A stretch of DNA of 64,000 nucleotides from Alistipes sp. GTDB lineage: Bacteria > Bacteroidota > Bacteroidia > Bacteroidales > Rikenellaceae. Both the position numbers and the translations under genes were made by a program. Position 1 is the stretch's first letter, and each line of letters opens with the position of its first letter. Under the pieces are notes generated by a model, which saw nothing but the letters and a program-made list of their open reading frames with translations, was not told where the DNA came from and made no database searches. Below are positions 7,093-17,835 of the stretch, piece by piece. The DNA lies in assembly GCA_017629145.1 (NCBI GenBank), contig JAGBXR010000003.1, positions 1 to 64,000 on the forward strand, in the 5' to 3' direction.

Positions 7093-9411
7093 ATGAAAAA
7101 GTTTTTACTTGTTGCAGCTTGCTTCGCGCTTACGCTAAGTAGCTGTATTAAGGATGGTGCTTCAGAGGCTGTAAATAGCATCTACGAGGCAACCGCTGAG
7201 AAGATTAAGGCTGAGGCTCGTTTGCTCGACGCTGAGGCTGCTGCTCTCAAGCTCCTTTCTGAGGCTGAGGCTGCTTTGAAGGCTGCAGATGCTGCTGCAA
7301 AGGAGATCCAGAACCAGATTTTGGATGTTGAGCGTCAGCTCAAGGAGGTTGAGCTTGAGGCTGCTAAGGCTGAGCTCGAGCTTTTGCTTGCTGAGCTTGA
7401 GTCACAGAAGGCTGAGATTGCAGCTGATATGGAGGCTGCTGCTCTCGCTGCAGAGAAGGCTCTTATTGAGGCTGAGTTGGCTCTTATGGAGGCACAGGCT
7501 GCTTATGCTGCTACCCTCGAGGGTCTTGAGGCTGCAAAGGCTGCTAAGTTGGTTCTTCTTTACAACAACTATGCAGAGCTCACAGCTGACTTGCTCGCAG
7601 CAAAGGCTGATCTTTCATTGACATTGATGGATCTTGCATCTGCAGAGCAGGACTTGGTAGACGTTGAGGCTGCTAAGGAGGTTGAGATCGCAGAGGCTGA
7701 TGAGGTTATCGCTACAATGAATACATTGATCGCTAACGAGGAGGCTAAGATCGAGGTAGTTAAGAAGTATCAGACTGTTACATTGGCAGAGGCACAGGCT
7801 GCTTACGATGCTGCTGATCTCGAGAAGTTTGAGCTTGGTAAGGCATTCGAAAAGGCTGCTAATGCTTACAACGCACTTGCAGAGGAGTTCGACACAATGG
7901 ATCCAGATGCTCAGCCACTCGTTGAGTACTTGATGAGCGATCCACTTGGTTTGCAGAGCCGTATTGGTGATTCACTCCTTCCAGTAGTTGACTATCTTTA
8001 TGATGAGAACGGTGTATTCTGGTATGGTTTCTATGTAGAGGACGAGGATCCTTACACTAATACATCTGACCCAGAGTCTTGGGAGTTCCCTATGGGTTGG
8101 ACATTTGTTCCTGCATATTCATACTGGGGTACTACTTATGATATGTCTGGTGATTATCCAGTTCTCGTATCTCTTGAGCAGTACAATCCAGAGGCATTTG
8201 AGCTTTACTTGTCAGCTTATGTTGGTGGTGATGCTGCATACTATCAGGATGCAATTGCTTCGATGACTGAAGAGCTTGCTATGTTTGAGTCATTGATTGA
8301 TCCTCTTAAGGGCTTGGCTGATGCAGCTAAGGTTATGGCTGACGCTTACAACAACTGGCAGTTCCTTATTCTCGATACAACAACTGATTATATTGTTGAC
8401 GAGGTAAATTACACTCAGACTCTTACAACATTTGGTCGCTACAACAAGGCTAACCTTGCATACAACGGTGGTGTTGACGAGAGCGGTTGGTTCCCAGTAG
8501 ATATTGAGGGTACTCAGGCTGCATTGGCTGCTGCTGAGGCTGCTTTGAAGGCTGCTAAGGCTGCAGTAGAGGATGCTGAGGATGCTGAGGCTAAGGCTGC
8601 TGCTGAGGAGGAGCTTAAGTGGGCTCAGAAGTACTACGACCTCGCAGAGGCTGCTGATAAGGCAGCAGAGGCTGAGTACGATGCTGCTGTTGAGGCTCTT
8701 GATGCTCAGAAGAAGCTTATTGCTCCAGCAGAGCAGGCATTCTACGCTGCTCGTAACGAGTACGAGTACTACTATGCTTCTAACGAGTCTTCTTTGTCAA
8801 ATGTTGTCAACGCTATTTTCGTAGAGACTGGTGGTTCACAGGTTTATCCAGAGTACGATGGTTACGATTCTATCGACTACAATGCATCATATGAGTACAT
8901 TCTTATGTCAATCTCTTCGTTGTACGATTATATCGCTTACTACGAGTACCAGATCGAGGAGTACGAGTTCTACCTCAATACTTATATGAATGTTGAGGCT
9001 ATGGTTGCTGAGATCGAGGCTAAGCTTGCTGAGTACCAGCCAGAGGCTGATAAGTTCATCGAGGAGTTCAACGCATTGTCAAAGGCTGTATACGAGGCTG
9101 AGCTTGAGTTCGTAGCTGCTGCTGAGGCATACGATGCTAAGGTTGCTGAGGTTGACGCTCTTCTCGCAGTTATTGCTGGTGCTGACGCTGTAGCTGAGGA
9201 GCTCGAGACTTACTACGCTAACATCGAGGGTTACAAGCAGACAATCGCTGAGTTCGAGGCTATCAAGGCTAACCTCTACAACGTAACTAACGCTGAGGAG
9301 CTCGTTGAGGTATTGAATACTCTCGTTGAGCTTGCAGAGGCTAAGGTTGCAACTTACGAGCTTCTCGTTGCTAACGCAAAGGACGCTTGGGAGGCTGCTT
9401 GCGAGGAGTAA
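7093..9411 (+). CDS. Ala/Glu-rich coiled-coil lipoprotein
   Basis: A 772-residue protein with a lipoprotein signal (LTLSSC, lipidated Cys18). Three long helical stretches (about 20-260, 475-580 and 660-770) are built almost only from Ala, Glu, Lys, Leu and Asp with heptad-like spacing. Two aromatic, Tyr/Trp/Asp-rich segments interrupt them: about 265-470 (containing FWYGFYVEDEDPYTN) and about 585-655 (containing YEYYYASNES). Alanine codons are almost all GCT or GCA, unlike the neighbours, as expected for a very highly expressed gene. A strong promoter and a long leader precede it. I do not recognise a named family. A periplasm-spanning or surface coiled-coil spacer is plausible. The OMP gene follows after 41 nt without a promoter, so the two probably act together. 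Confidence 0.85.
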   Translation: MKKFLLVAACFALTLSSCIKDGASEAVNSIYEATAEKIKAEARLLDAEAAALKLLSEAEAALKAADAAAKEIQNQILDVERQLKEVELEAAKAELELLLAELESQKAEIAADMEAAALAAEKALIEAELALMEAQAAYAATLEGLEAAKAAKLVLLYNNYAELTADLLAAKADLSLTLMDLASAEQDLVDVEAAKEVEIAEADEVIATMNTLIANEEAKIEVVKKYQTVTLAEAQAAYDAADLEKFELGKAFEKAANAYNALAEEFDTMDPDAQPLVEYLMSDPLGLQSRIGDSLLPVVDYLYDENGVFWYGFYVEDEDPYTNTSDPESWEFPMGWTFVPAYSYWGTTYDMSGDYPVLVSLEQYNPEAFELYLSAYVGGDAAYYQDAIASMTEELAMFESLIDPLKGLADAAKVMADAYNNWQFLILDTTTDYIVDEVNYTQTLTTFGRYNKANLAYNGGVDESGWFPVDIEGTQAALAAAEAALKAAKAAVEDAEDAEAKAAAEEELKWAQKYYDLAEAADKAAEAEYDAAVEALDAQKKLIAPAEQAFYAARNEYEYYYASNESSLSNVVNAIFVETGGSQVYPEYDGYDSIDYNASYEYILMSISSLYDYIAYYEYQIEEYEFYLNTYMNVEAMVAEIEAKLAEYQPEADKFIEEFNALSKAVYEAELEFVAAAEAYDAKVAEVDALLAVIAGADAVAEELETYYANIEGYKQTIAEFEAIKANLYNVTNAEELVEVLNTLVELAEAKVATYELLVANAKDAWEAACEE

Positions 9412-9452
9412 TTTAATTAACGGTATTTGAAACGGCTAAAAAAGATAAAGTT

Positions 9453-10202
9453 ATGAATATCAAGAAGCTTTTAATATCGGCCGTTCTACCCGTATTGTTT
9501 CTGACAACGGCTGTAGCACAGGAGGTCGAGGCTGGTGATAACACACCTAAGAAGAACGACTTCACTGTGGCTGCAACCGTGGGATACAACAGCTTTACAT
9601 CGGTACAGGCATTGCCCGGCGGCCAGGACAGCTATTCAGCTTCAGCTTTCTCGACCAACTGGTCAGATAAGAAGTTGATGGTTGGCATCGAGGGCGGCTG
9701 GTTTATGACCGACCTTTGGAAACTGACTTTGGGTGGAGGTTTGACATTCACTAATAACCCAGGTTATTATGGAATGGACGCCATCTACAATGATGAAACA
9801 TTGATTCTTCCAGGTTATGAGAACGTGGTTAACTCTAACTCGTTCGGTTATAACATTAACTTGGGTGTTGATCGTTATTTCAGACTAAAGGGCGTTAAAA
9901 ATTTGATGTTGTACGCAGGTGTTCGTGCAGGTTATGCATACGCCGTGAACGAGCAGTATGTTCCTGTTGAGTGGCTTACAAAGTCTCTCGCAGAGACCTT
10001 CAACCTCCGTGGTGCTTTGACATTCGGTGTTGATTACTTCGTTCTTCCTTATATGTACGTAGGTCTTTCGGTTGATCCCGTTTGCTATACCTATGGTTAC
10101 GTAGCGTACAAGCCTCAGGCTGGTATGGACAAGTTGGCAGCTGACAACCACGGTTTCAGCTTCCTCGCTGCTCCAACCATCAAGTTGGGATTCAAGTTCT
10201 AA
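9453..10202 (+). CDS. Outer-membrane beta-barrel protein
   Basis: A 249-residue protein with a signal peptide (cleavage near residue 22, after TTAVA). Alternating aromatic/polar strands run through the mature part and it ends in the motif APTIKLGFKF, whose terminal Phe is typical of outer-membrane barrels. It resembles small OmpA/OmpW-size barrels (outer membrane beta-barrel family). It lies 41 nt after the coiled-coil lipoprotein and ahead of a strong terminator, so the two form a bicistron. Function unknown. Confidence 0.8.
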   Translation: MNIKKLLISAVLPVLFLTTAVAQEVEAGDNTPKKNDFTVAATVGYNSFTSVQALPGGQDSYSASAFSTNWSDKKLMVGIEGGWFMTDLWKLTLGGGLTFTNNPGYYGMDAIYNDETLILPGYENVVNSNSFGYNINLGVDRYFRLKGVKNLMLYAGVRAGYAYAVNEQYVPVEWLTKSLAETFNLRGALTFGVDYFVLPYMYVGLSVDPVCYTYGYVAYKPQAGMDKLAADNHGFSFLAAPTIKLGFKF

Positions 10203-10241
10203 TAGTCAACTGTTAGAATATTTCCAATAGAGGAAATTTTG

Positions 10242-10277
10242 CCGAGTTCGACATTTATGTCGAACTCGGTTTTTTTT
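10242..10277 (+). terminator. Intrinsic terminator
   Basis: A perfect 11-bp stem (ccgagttcgac/gtcgaactcgg) with a 6-nt loop is followed by eight T residues. It ends the coiled-coil/OMP transcript. Confidence 0.93.
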
Positions 10278-10308
10278 ATGCCTTTCGTACTGCGAGCTAT
10301 TGCGATTT

Positions 10309-10339
10309 TTGGAAAATTCCGTTTATTTTCTTATCTTTA
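10309..10339 (+). promoter_or_regulatory. Promoter for the cvfB-like operon
   Basis: TTG at 10309-10311 and TATCTTTA at 10332-10339, 20 nt apart, 24 nt before the ATG at 10364. The last base of the -7 box differs from consensus. Confidence 0.6.
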
Positions 10340-10363
10340 CACACTTAATATACGTTTTGAATT

Positions 10364-11200
10364 ATGAAAACAGGTGAAATACAGACCCTCAAGGTGTCGC
10401 GCATTTCCGACTACGGTCTATTCCTAATCGACGATGAGGGTGCAGAGGTGCTCCTTCCTAACCGCTTTACACGCCTTGATATGAAGGTGGGTGACGAGGT
10501 GCGCGTATTCGTATACCACGACTCGGAGGATCGTCTTGTAGCGTCGACCGAAACTCCGCTAATCAAGGCTGGAGAGGTAGCGGCACTCAAGGTTGTAGAT
10601 AAGAGCATACACGGCGCATTCCTCGACTGGGGTCTGTCGGGTAAGCATCTCTTTCTGCCTAACCGCAATCAGCACGGTGGTGTGATTGCCGGTCAGAAGA
10701 CAGTCGTATATATGTATATCGATGAGCGTACGGGACGTTGTGTGGCTACAAACAAGATTAAGCCATTCGTATATAACGAGTATCCATTGACCGTTAAGGT
10801 GGGCGATGAGGTAGATATCCTTGTGGCTTCGGAGATGCCTATGGGCTTCCGTGTGGTTATCGACAACCGCCACTGGGCAATGCTCTACAAGAATCAGCTC
10901 TTCTCGCCAGTACACATTGGTGACCGCAAGCGTGGTTGGGTACGTAACATCACAGAGGATTTGCGTATCGATGTGAGCCTCCAGCAGACTGGATTGGCCG
11001 AGGTGGAGACAGCGGTAGTGAAGCTCGCAAAACTCTTGGAGGATCACGGTGGTGTGTTGCCAGTCAACGATCGTAGTGAGCCACAGGAGGTGTCGCGCCT
11101 CACGGGTATGAGCAAGAAGGTGTTCAAGCGTGCTTTGGGTATGTTACTCAAGCAGGGTAAGGTGCGTCAGACAGAGCACGGCATAGAGTGCATAAAGTAG
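10364..11200 (+). CDS. CvfB-like S1 RNA-binding protein
   Basis: A 278-residue protein with three consecutive OB/S1-like domains (about 1-65, 70-140 and 145-210) and a C-terminal winged-helix segment ([20 protein letters not shown]). This is the architecture of CvfB/YitL, RNA-binding proteins that affect virulence gene expression in Staphylococcus. The target RNA here is unknown. It leads a tight plus-strand run; the methyltransferase starts 7 nt after its stop. Confidence 0.87.
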   Translation: MKTGEIQTLKVSRISDYGLFLIDDEGAEVLLPNRFTRLDMKVGDEVRVFVYHDSEDRLVASTETPLIKAGEVAALKVVDKSIHGAFLDWGLSGKHLFLPNRNQHGGVIAGQKTVVYMYIDERTGRCVATNKIKPFVYNEYPLTVKVGDEVDILVASEMPMGFRVVIDNRHWAMLYKNQLFSPVHIGDRKRGWVRNITEDLRIDVSLQQTGLAEVETAVVKLAKLLEDHGGVLPVNDRSEPQEVSRLTGMSKKVFKRALGMLLKQGKVRQTEHGIECIK

Positions 11201-11207
11201 CGAGAAG

Positions 11208-11960
11208 ATGAAGACGGCGGAGAGAGTGTCGCGCAGTGCGGCCGAGAATTTCGTGTATCAGCGTTCGCGCCTGGCATATGTCACAGCTGCCACTGAGGTT
11301 AGTGGTCGCGTATTGGAGATAGGCACAGGTACGGGCTATGGTATCGACATCATTGCTCCACACGCCGAGCACTTCACAACGCTCGATAAGTTCCGTTCGC
11401 CCGATTTGAGCGAGTTGCCCACGAATGTAGAGTTTGTCGAGGCTACTGTGCCGCCATTACCATTTGCCGATGAGAGCTTCGACTATGTTGTATCGTTCCA
11501 GGTTATCGAGCACATACGTCGCGACAAGGCTTTTGTGGCCGAGGTGCACCGAGTGCTCAAGCCGGGTGGTCGTTTCATTGTAAGCACGCCAAATAAGCCA
11601 ATGTCGCTGACGCGCAATCCGTGGCACGTGAGGGAGTATACTGCAGCGCAGTTGCGTGAGTTGCTTGCGGAGTTCAGAGAGGTGGATATGCGTGGCGTGA
11701 GTGGTAACAATAAAGTGTGGGCGTACTACGAGAAGAATCGCGAGTCGGTGCATCGCATTATGCGTTTCGATATTTTGCGTATGCAGTGGTGGTTGCCTGC
11801 GTGGTTGCTACGACTGCCATATGATGTGATGAACAGACTTAATCGTCGCAGATTGCATAGTGCTAACCGCGAACTTACCGAGGGTATAGCAATGGATGAT
11901 TATAAAGTAGCAGAGGTGGAGGAGCAGAGTTTCGACCTATTCTACATAGCAACAAAATAG
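11208..11960 (+). CDS. Class I SAM-dependent methyltransferase
   Basis: A 250-residue cytoplasmic enzyme of the Methyltransf_11 type. Motif I is [11 protein letters not shown] near residue 34. The post-I acidic residue is in FTTLDKF. Motif IV/post-motif regions are [13 protein letters not shown] and [13 protein letters not shown]. The substrate cannot be told from sequence. It sits between the cvfB-like gene (7-nt gap) and the omega-amidase (3-nt gap), so co-translation is likely. Confidence 0.88.
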   Translation: MKTAERVSRSAAENFVYQRSRLAYVTAATEVSGRVLEIGTGTGYGIDIIAPHAEHFTTLDKFRSPDLSELPTNVEFVEATVPPLPFADESFDYVVSFQVIEHIRRDKAFVAEVHRVLKPGGRFIVSTPNKPMSLTRNPWHVREYTAAQLRELLAEFREVDMRGVSGNNKVWAYYEKNRESVHRIMRFDILRMQWWLPAWLLRLPYDVMNRLNRRRLHSANRELTEGIAMDDYKVAEVEEQSFDLFYIATK

Positions 11961-11963
11961 AGG

Positions 11964-12722
11964 ATGAAGCAGAGAGTAGCCATAGTTCAGCGCGATATAG
12001 TGTGGTCGGATATCGAGGCAAACCTCGAGGTCGTGGAGCGTATGTTGTCGGGTGTTAAAGCCGATGTCGTGGTACTCTCGGAGATGTTTCAGACAGGCTT
12101 TGTTACTAATCCTCAAGGTGTTGCTGACGAGGGTCGAACACTTAAGTGGATGAAGCGAGTGGCTACACAGCTCGATGCAGCCGTTGTTGGCTCGGTTGCC
12201 ATACGTCAGGGTGAAGAGTATCGCAATAGGCTGTATTTCGTAAAACCCGATGGAGAGAGCCTATATTATGATAAATTCCATCTCTTCTCTGTTGGTGGTG
12301 AGAGCAAACATTTCACGGCAGGGCGAGAGCGCGTAGTGGTCGAGTGGCGAGGAGTGAGATACCTCCTGGCGATATGCTACGATCTGCGATTCCCTGTGTG
12401 GAGTCGTCAGAGGGGCGACTACGACGCGATGATATACACGGCACTATGGCCTAAGGTTCGTCGCGAGGTGTGGCGCACATTGTTGCGTGCCCGAGCAATA
12501 GAGAATCAGGTCTATGTTATTGGCGTGAATAGAGTCGGCGAGGAGCCAACGGGGTTGGTATACAGCGGTGACTCGGCGGTAATTGGCTACCACGGTGAGG
12601 CTGTAAAAGATATGGGTGATGAGCAAGGCGTTGCCATTGCTGAGATTGATATCGTGGCGTTGGGTAACTTCAGAGAGAAGTTTGCGGTGTGGCGAGATGC
12701 CGATAGTTTTGAACTTAAATAG
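11964..12722 (+). CDS. Carbon-nitrogen hydrolase, omega-amidase (YafV-like)
   Basis: A 252-residue nitrilase-superfamily protein. The catalytic triad is visible: Glu in VVVLSEMFQTGF, Lys in YYDKFHLF and Cys in LAICYDLRFPVWSR. The surrounding words match the YafV/Nit2 omega-amidase group, which hydrolyses alpha-ketoglutaramate and alpha-ketosuccinamate and repairs dead-end amides. Length is normal. It is part of the 10.4-16.3 kb operon-like run. Confidence 0.9.
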   Translation: MKQRVAIVQRDIVWSDIEANLEVVERMLSGVKADVVVLSEMFQTGFVTNPQGVADEGRTLKWMKRVATQLDAAVVGSVAIRQGEEYRNRLYFVKPDGESLYYDKFHLFSVGGESKHFTAGRERVVVEWRGVRYLLAICYDLRFPVWSRQRGDYDAMIYTALWPKVRREVWRTLLRARAIENQVYVIGVNRVGEEPTGLVYSGDSAVIGYHGEAVKDMGDEQGVAIAEIDIVALGNFREKFAVWRDADSFELK

Positions 12723-12731
12723 AGTGTGGTT

Positions 12732-13508
12732 ATGAGTATCAATGAGATAATTCTGCTTTTGGTGTCGGGTGTTATCGTCGGCATTATCAATACGTTAGGT
12801 GGCGGTGGTTCGGTGATTACTATGTCGCTGTTTATGGCTATGGGTATGCCCATAAGTCTGGCTAATGGAACAAATCGTATCGCGGTGCTATTGCAAAACT
12901 TGTCGGCTACGGTGGCATTTCTGCGTAAGGGAATGCTTCATCTGCGTAGTGGCTTGCTACTGTCGTTGCCTGCAATTGTGGGTAACATCTTCGGTGCAAT
13001 GGTAGCTATGGAGGTGAGCGAAGCAATATTTAAGATATGTCTCAGTGTAGTACTTGCCATCATTCTCGTATACCTGCTTTTGGGTAAGGACAAACAAAAT
13101 GTTTCTGGCGGTAGTGGCCTGAATATCAAGTGGTGGCACTATATTTGGTTTTTCATCATCGGCTTTTATGGCGGTTATATCTATATCGGACTCGGTTTCT
13201 TGATTCTGGCTATCACTATATCGACGATGCATCTCGATATTATTACTGCAAACGTAATCAAAGGATTCGTTATTTTCCTGTCGACGCCGTTTGCTCTCGC
13301 CGTTTTCATCTACAACGGACAGGTGGAGTGGCTGGCTGGATTGTTGCACGGCGCAGGTAACATCATCGGTGCTGTGGTAGCTTCGCATTGGGCAATGAAC
13401 TGGGGTGTTAAGTTCGTGAGATGGTTTACGCTCTTTATCATCGTAGTATTCTTCGTTGACCTGATGGGTTGGATATCGTTGCAGGATATGATGTCGAACT
13501 TGCTATAA
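12732..13508 (+). CDS. TauE/SafE family membrane permease
   Basis: An integral membrane protein with about eight hydrophobic segments and the family's glycine-rich first loop (IINTLGGGGSVITM) and its internal repeat (GFYGGYIYIGLGFLI). Members move sulfite, sulfonates or other organic anions; the substrate here is unknown. ATG at 12732 is preferred over an in-frame GTG at 12726. It lies 9 nt after the amidase and 14 nt before uvrA. Confidence 0.88.
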   Translation: MSINEIILLLVSGVIVGIINTLGGGGSVITMSLFMAMGMPISLANGTNRIAVLLQNLSATVAFLRKGMLHLRSGLLLSLPAIVGNIFGAMVAMEVSEAIFKICLSVVLAIILVYLLLGKDKQNVSGGSGLNIKWWHYIWFFIIGFYGGYIYIGLGFLILAITISTMHLDIITANVIKGFVIFLSTPFALAVFIYNGQVEWLAGLLHGAGNIIGAVVASHWAMNWGVKFVRWFTLFIIVVFFVDLMGWISLQDMMSNLL

Positions 13509-13522
13509 ATCGTCGATGAGTT

Positions 13523-16333
13523 ATGCCCAAAAGCAAGATAGAGGTTGTTGGAGCACGTGTTCACAACCTGAAGAATGTAAATGTCAGCATACCACGCGAC
13601 TCATTGGTCGTAATCACTGGACTCTCGGGTTCGGGTAAGTCGTCGTTGGCCTTCGATACGATTTATGCCGAGGGTCAGCGTCGTTATATGGAGACGCTAT
13701 CGGCATATGCGCGTCAGTTTGTGGGTGCTATGGAGCGCCCCGATGTAGATCGTATAACAGGACTCAGCCCTGTGGTAGCTATCGAGCAGAAGACGACAAA
13801 TAAGAACCCGCGTTCGACGGTTGGCACAGTGACAGAGATCAACGACTTCTTGCGTCTGCTCTATGCGCGTGCTTCGCGTGCTTACTCGCCACTTACAGGT
13901 GAGGAGATGGTGCGCTATAGCGATGAGCAGATATGCGACCTTATGATCGAGGGTTTCGCAGGTCGACGTGTAGCATTCCTTGCACCTGTAGTTAAGGGTC
14001 GCAAGGGTCACTACCGAGAATTGTTCGAGTCGATGTCGCGCAAGGGATATATCTATGCGCGTATCGATGGCGAGATACGAGAGTTCTCGGCAGGTATGAA
14101 GCTTGACCGATACAAAATCCATACAATCGATATGGTCATCGACCGTCTAGTCATTGGCAACGAACATCGAGAGCGTATGATGACATCGCTCCGCGAGACT
14201 ATGCGCCAGGGTAAGGGTACTATGATGTTGTATGACTATGGTACAGAGGGTATTAGATATTACTCGCGACATCTTATGTGTCCTACAACTGGCGAAGCTT
14301 TCGAGGAGCCAGCACCGCATACCTTCTCGTTCAATTCGCCTAAAGGTGCGTGTCCCGAGTGTAATGGCCTGGGCGAAAGGGCGGTATTCGATTTGACGAA
14401 GATTATTCCAGACGATAGCCTTTCGTTGCGTGATGGAGCGATAGAGCCTTTCGGTAAGTTTAAGAACAATATGCTCTTTGCAATGTTGTCGATGCTTGGT
14501 CATCGCTACGACTTTACGTTGGATGATGCCGTATCGACGATTTCGCACGAGGGTATGAATGCTATATTGTATGGCGATTCAGAGCCGCTGATGCTCAATC
14601 TTGCGGAGTTTTCGTCGCTTGGTGGTACGCAGCTTACGCAGTGGGTAGGACTCTCAGAGTGGATTATGCGTAATGTCGACGAGGAGTCGAAGAAGGGTCA
14701 GAAGTGGCGCGAGCAGTTCCTTGTAATGCAAACTTGTCCTGCGTGTGGCGGTTGTCGTTTGCGTAAGGAGTCGCTAAACTTCCGTATTGGTGAGCAGAGC
14801 ATTGCAGATGTCTCGGCAATGTCGATCGTTGAGTTCTCGGAGTGGATGTCGCATATCGAGGAGCATTTGTCTGAAAAAGAGTTGATTATAGCGCGTGATA
14901 TCATCAAGGAGATACGTGAGCGCTTGGGTTTTTTGGTAGATGTTGGCTTGGGGTATTTGTCGCTGTCGCGCGCATCACGTACCATATCGGGCGGTGAGGC
15001 ACAGCGTATCCGTCTGGCTACGCAGATTGGCTCGAAGCTTGTCAATGTTCTATATATCCTCGATGAGCCAAGCATTGGCCTTCATCAGAGGGATAATCGA
15101 AAACTTATCGATAGTCTCAAGAGCCTGCGTGATGCCGGTAATTCGGTTATTGTTGTTGAGCACGATGAGGATATGATGCGCTCGGCAGATTATATAGTAG
15201 ACGTAGGTCCATTGGCAGGTAGACGTGGCGGAAATATCGTAGCTTCTGGAACATTCGAGGAGATTTTGCAGAGCGATACGATTACGGCCGAATATCTCAA
15301 CGGCCGTCGACGTATCGAGCGTACAACGCCTCTGCGAGAGGGTAGTGGCCAGTACATCACGTTACGTGGTGCAAAGGGTAACAACCTTAAGGGTGTCGAT
15401 GTTTCGATTCCGCTCGGTAAGTTTGTGTGTATCACAGGTGTGTCGGGCTCGGGCAAGTCGTCGTTAATAAACGGAACGTTGCGTCCGATATTGTCGCGCC
15501 ATTTGTATCGCTCCTTCGACCAACCATTGCCATACGATAGTATCGAAGGTCTGGAGAATATCGATAAACTCGTCGTCGTCGACCAGTCGCCTATCGGTCG
15601 TACGCCACGAAGTAATCCAGCAACATATACAAACCTATTTGCCGATATACGTAAGCTATTCGAAATGACCACCGATGCGCAGACTAGAGGTTTCAAGGCA
15701 GGACGTTTCTCGTTTAACGTTAAGGGTGGCAGATGTGAGGAGTGTCGTGGTGCAGGTCAGCAGACTATTGAGATGAACTTTCTTCCCGATGTGTATGTGC
15801 GATGCAAGGCGTGCGGCGGTAATCGATATAATCGCGAGACGCTGGAGGTAAAGTATAAGGGAAAGAGTATCAATGATGTACTCAATATGACGGTCAATAT
15901 GGCCGTTGAGTTCTTCGAGAACATACCTGCAATATATCAGAAACTGAAGGCTGTACAAGAGGTCGGTCTTGGCTATTTGACTTTGGGTCAGCCTTGTACA
16001 ACGCTATCGGGAGGTGAGTCGCAGCGTATTAAGCTTGCTACGGAGTTGGCAAAGCGTGAGACCGGTCGCACGTTATATATTCTGGATGAGCCTACAACAG
16101 GTCTGCATTTTGAGGATATTCGTCAGTTGTTGGATGTGATCAATCGTTTGGTGGATTGTGGCAATACTGCAATTGTCATAGAGCATAACCTTGATGTGAT
16201 ACGTAATGCTGACCATATTATTGATATGGGCCCAGAGGGTGGTCGCGGTGGCGGTATGGTTGTTGCCGAAGGTACGCCTGATGATATTGCACGCTCGAAG
16301 GAGAGTTTCACAGGAGAGTTTCTTGCAATGTAG
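13523..16333 (+). CDS. uvrA: Excinuclease ABC subunit A
   Basis: A 936-residue DNA-damage sensor of nucleotide excision repair that loads UvrB. Two ABC ATPase halves are clear: Walker [13 protein letters not shown] (near residue 32) and [13 protein letters not shown] (near 640); signatures [13 protein letters not shown] and [14 protein letters not shown]; Walker [11 protein letters not shown] and [10 protein letters not shown]. The C-terminal zinc finger is intact (CEECRGAG ... CKACGG). The first zinc site is incomplete: CPTTG replaces CxxC, although CPEC follows. From memory this is usual in Bacteroidetes. Full length; no sign of truncation. Confidence 0.97.
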   Translation: MPKSKIEVVGARVHNLKNVNVSIPRDSLVVITGLSGSGKSSLAFDTIYAEGQRRYMETLSAYARQFVGAMERPDVDRITGLSPVVAIEQKTTNKNPRSTVGTVTEINDFLRLLYARASRAYSPLTGEEMVRYSDEQICDLMIEGFAGRRVAFLAPVVKGRKGHYRELFESMSRKGYIYARIDGEIREFSAGMKLDRYKIHTIDMVIDRLVIGNEHRERMMTSLRETMRQGKGTMMLYDYGTEGIRYYSRHLMCPTTGEAFEEPAPHTFSFNSPKGACPECNGLGERAVFDLTKIIPDDSLSLRDGAIEPFGKFKNNMLFAMLSMLGHRYDFTLDDAVSTISHEGMNAILYGDSEPLMLNLAEFSSLGGTQLTQWVGLSEWIMRNVDEESKKGQKWREQFLVMQTCPACGGCRLRKESLNFRIGEQSIADVSAMSIVEFSEWMSHIEEHLSEKELIIARDIIKEIRERLGFLVDVGLGYLSLSRASRTISGGEAQRIRLATQIGSKLVNVLYILDEPSIGLHQRDNRKLIDSLKSLRDAGNSVIVVEHDEDMMRSADYIVDVGPLAGRRGGNIVASGTFEEILQSDTITAEYLNGRRRIERTTPLREGSGQYITLRGAKGNNLKGVDVSIPLGKFVCITGVSGSGKSSLINGTLRPILSRHLYRSFDQPLPYDSIEGLENIDKLVVVDQSPIGRTPRSNPATYTNLFADIRKLFEMTTDAQTRGFKAGRFSFNVKGGRCEECRGAGQQTIEMNFLPDVYVRCKACGGNRYNRETLEVKYKGKSINDVLNMTVNMAVEFFENIPAIYQKLKAVQEVGLGYLTLGQPCTTLSGGESQRIKLATELAKRETGRTLYILDEPTTGLHFEDIRQLLDVINRLVDCGNTAIVIEHNLDVIRNADHIIDMGPEGGRGGGMVVAEGTPDDIARSKESFTGEFLAM

Positions 16334-16352
16334 CTGAAATTCTAGAGTAAAT

Positions 16353-16396
16353 ATACAATGAACGCCCAGGCATAAATGCTTGGGCGTTCATTGTAT
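16353..16396. terminator. Bidirectional terminator between uvrA and purA
   Basis: Arms 16353-16372 and 16377-16396 form a 20-bp stem with a single G-U type mismatch and a 4-nt loop. It serves the convergent uvrA (plus) and purA (minus) genes. The T-run is short on either side, but the stem is very stable. Confidence 0.85.
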
Positions 16397-16412
16397 GATA
16401 TCTATAATTGAA

Positions 16413-17735
<1,323 letters not shown>

Positions 17736-17764
17736 TTATACGGCTACAAAAATAGTGAAATTTA

Positions 17765-17779
17765 TGATACGTCGTATCA
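17765..17779. promoter_or_regulatory. Short dyad upstream of purA, candidate operator
   Basis: Perfect 7-bp arms around one base (tgatacg t cgtatca). On the minus strand a TATTTTTG box (17747-17754) lies just downstream, so the dyad sits between the expected -33 and -7 elements of purA. Binding by a regulator is inference. Confidence 0.35.
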
Positions 17780-17835
17780 CCAATGGACCAAAATTTTCAA
17801 CAGATTATCAACCTATAGAGCTTTTTTGTGACATT

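Noticed and set aside
12726..12731. GTG start for the TauE-type permease
   Set aside because: The ATG two codons later gives a normal N-terminus, and the extra residues add nothing recognisable.
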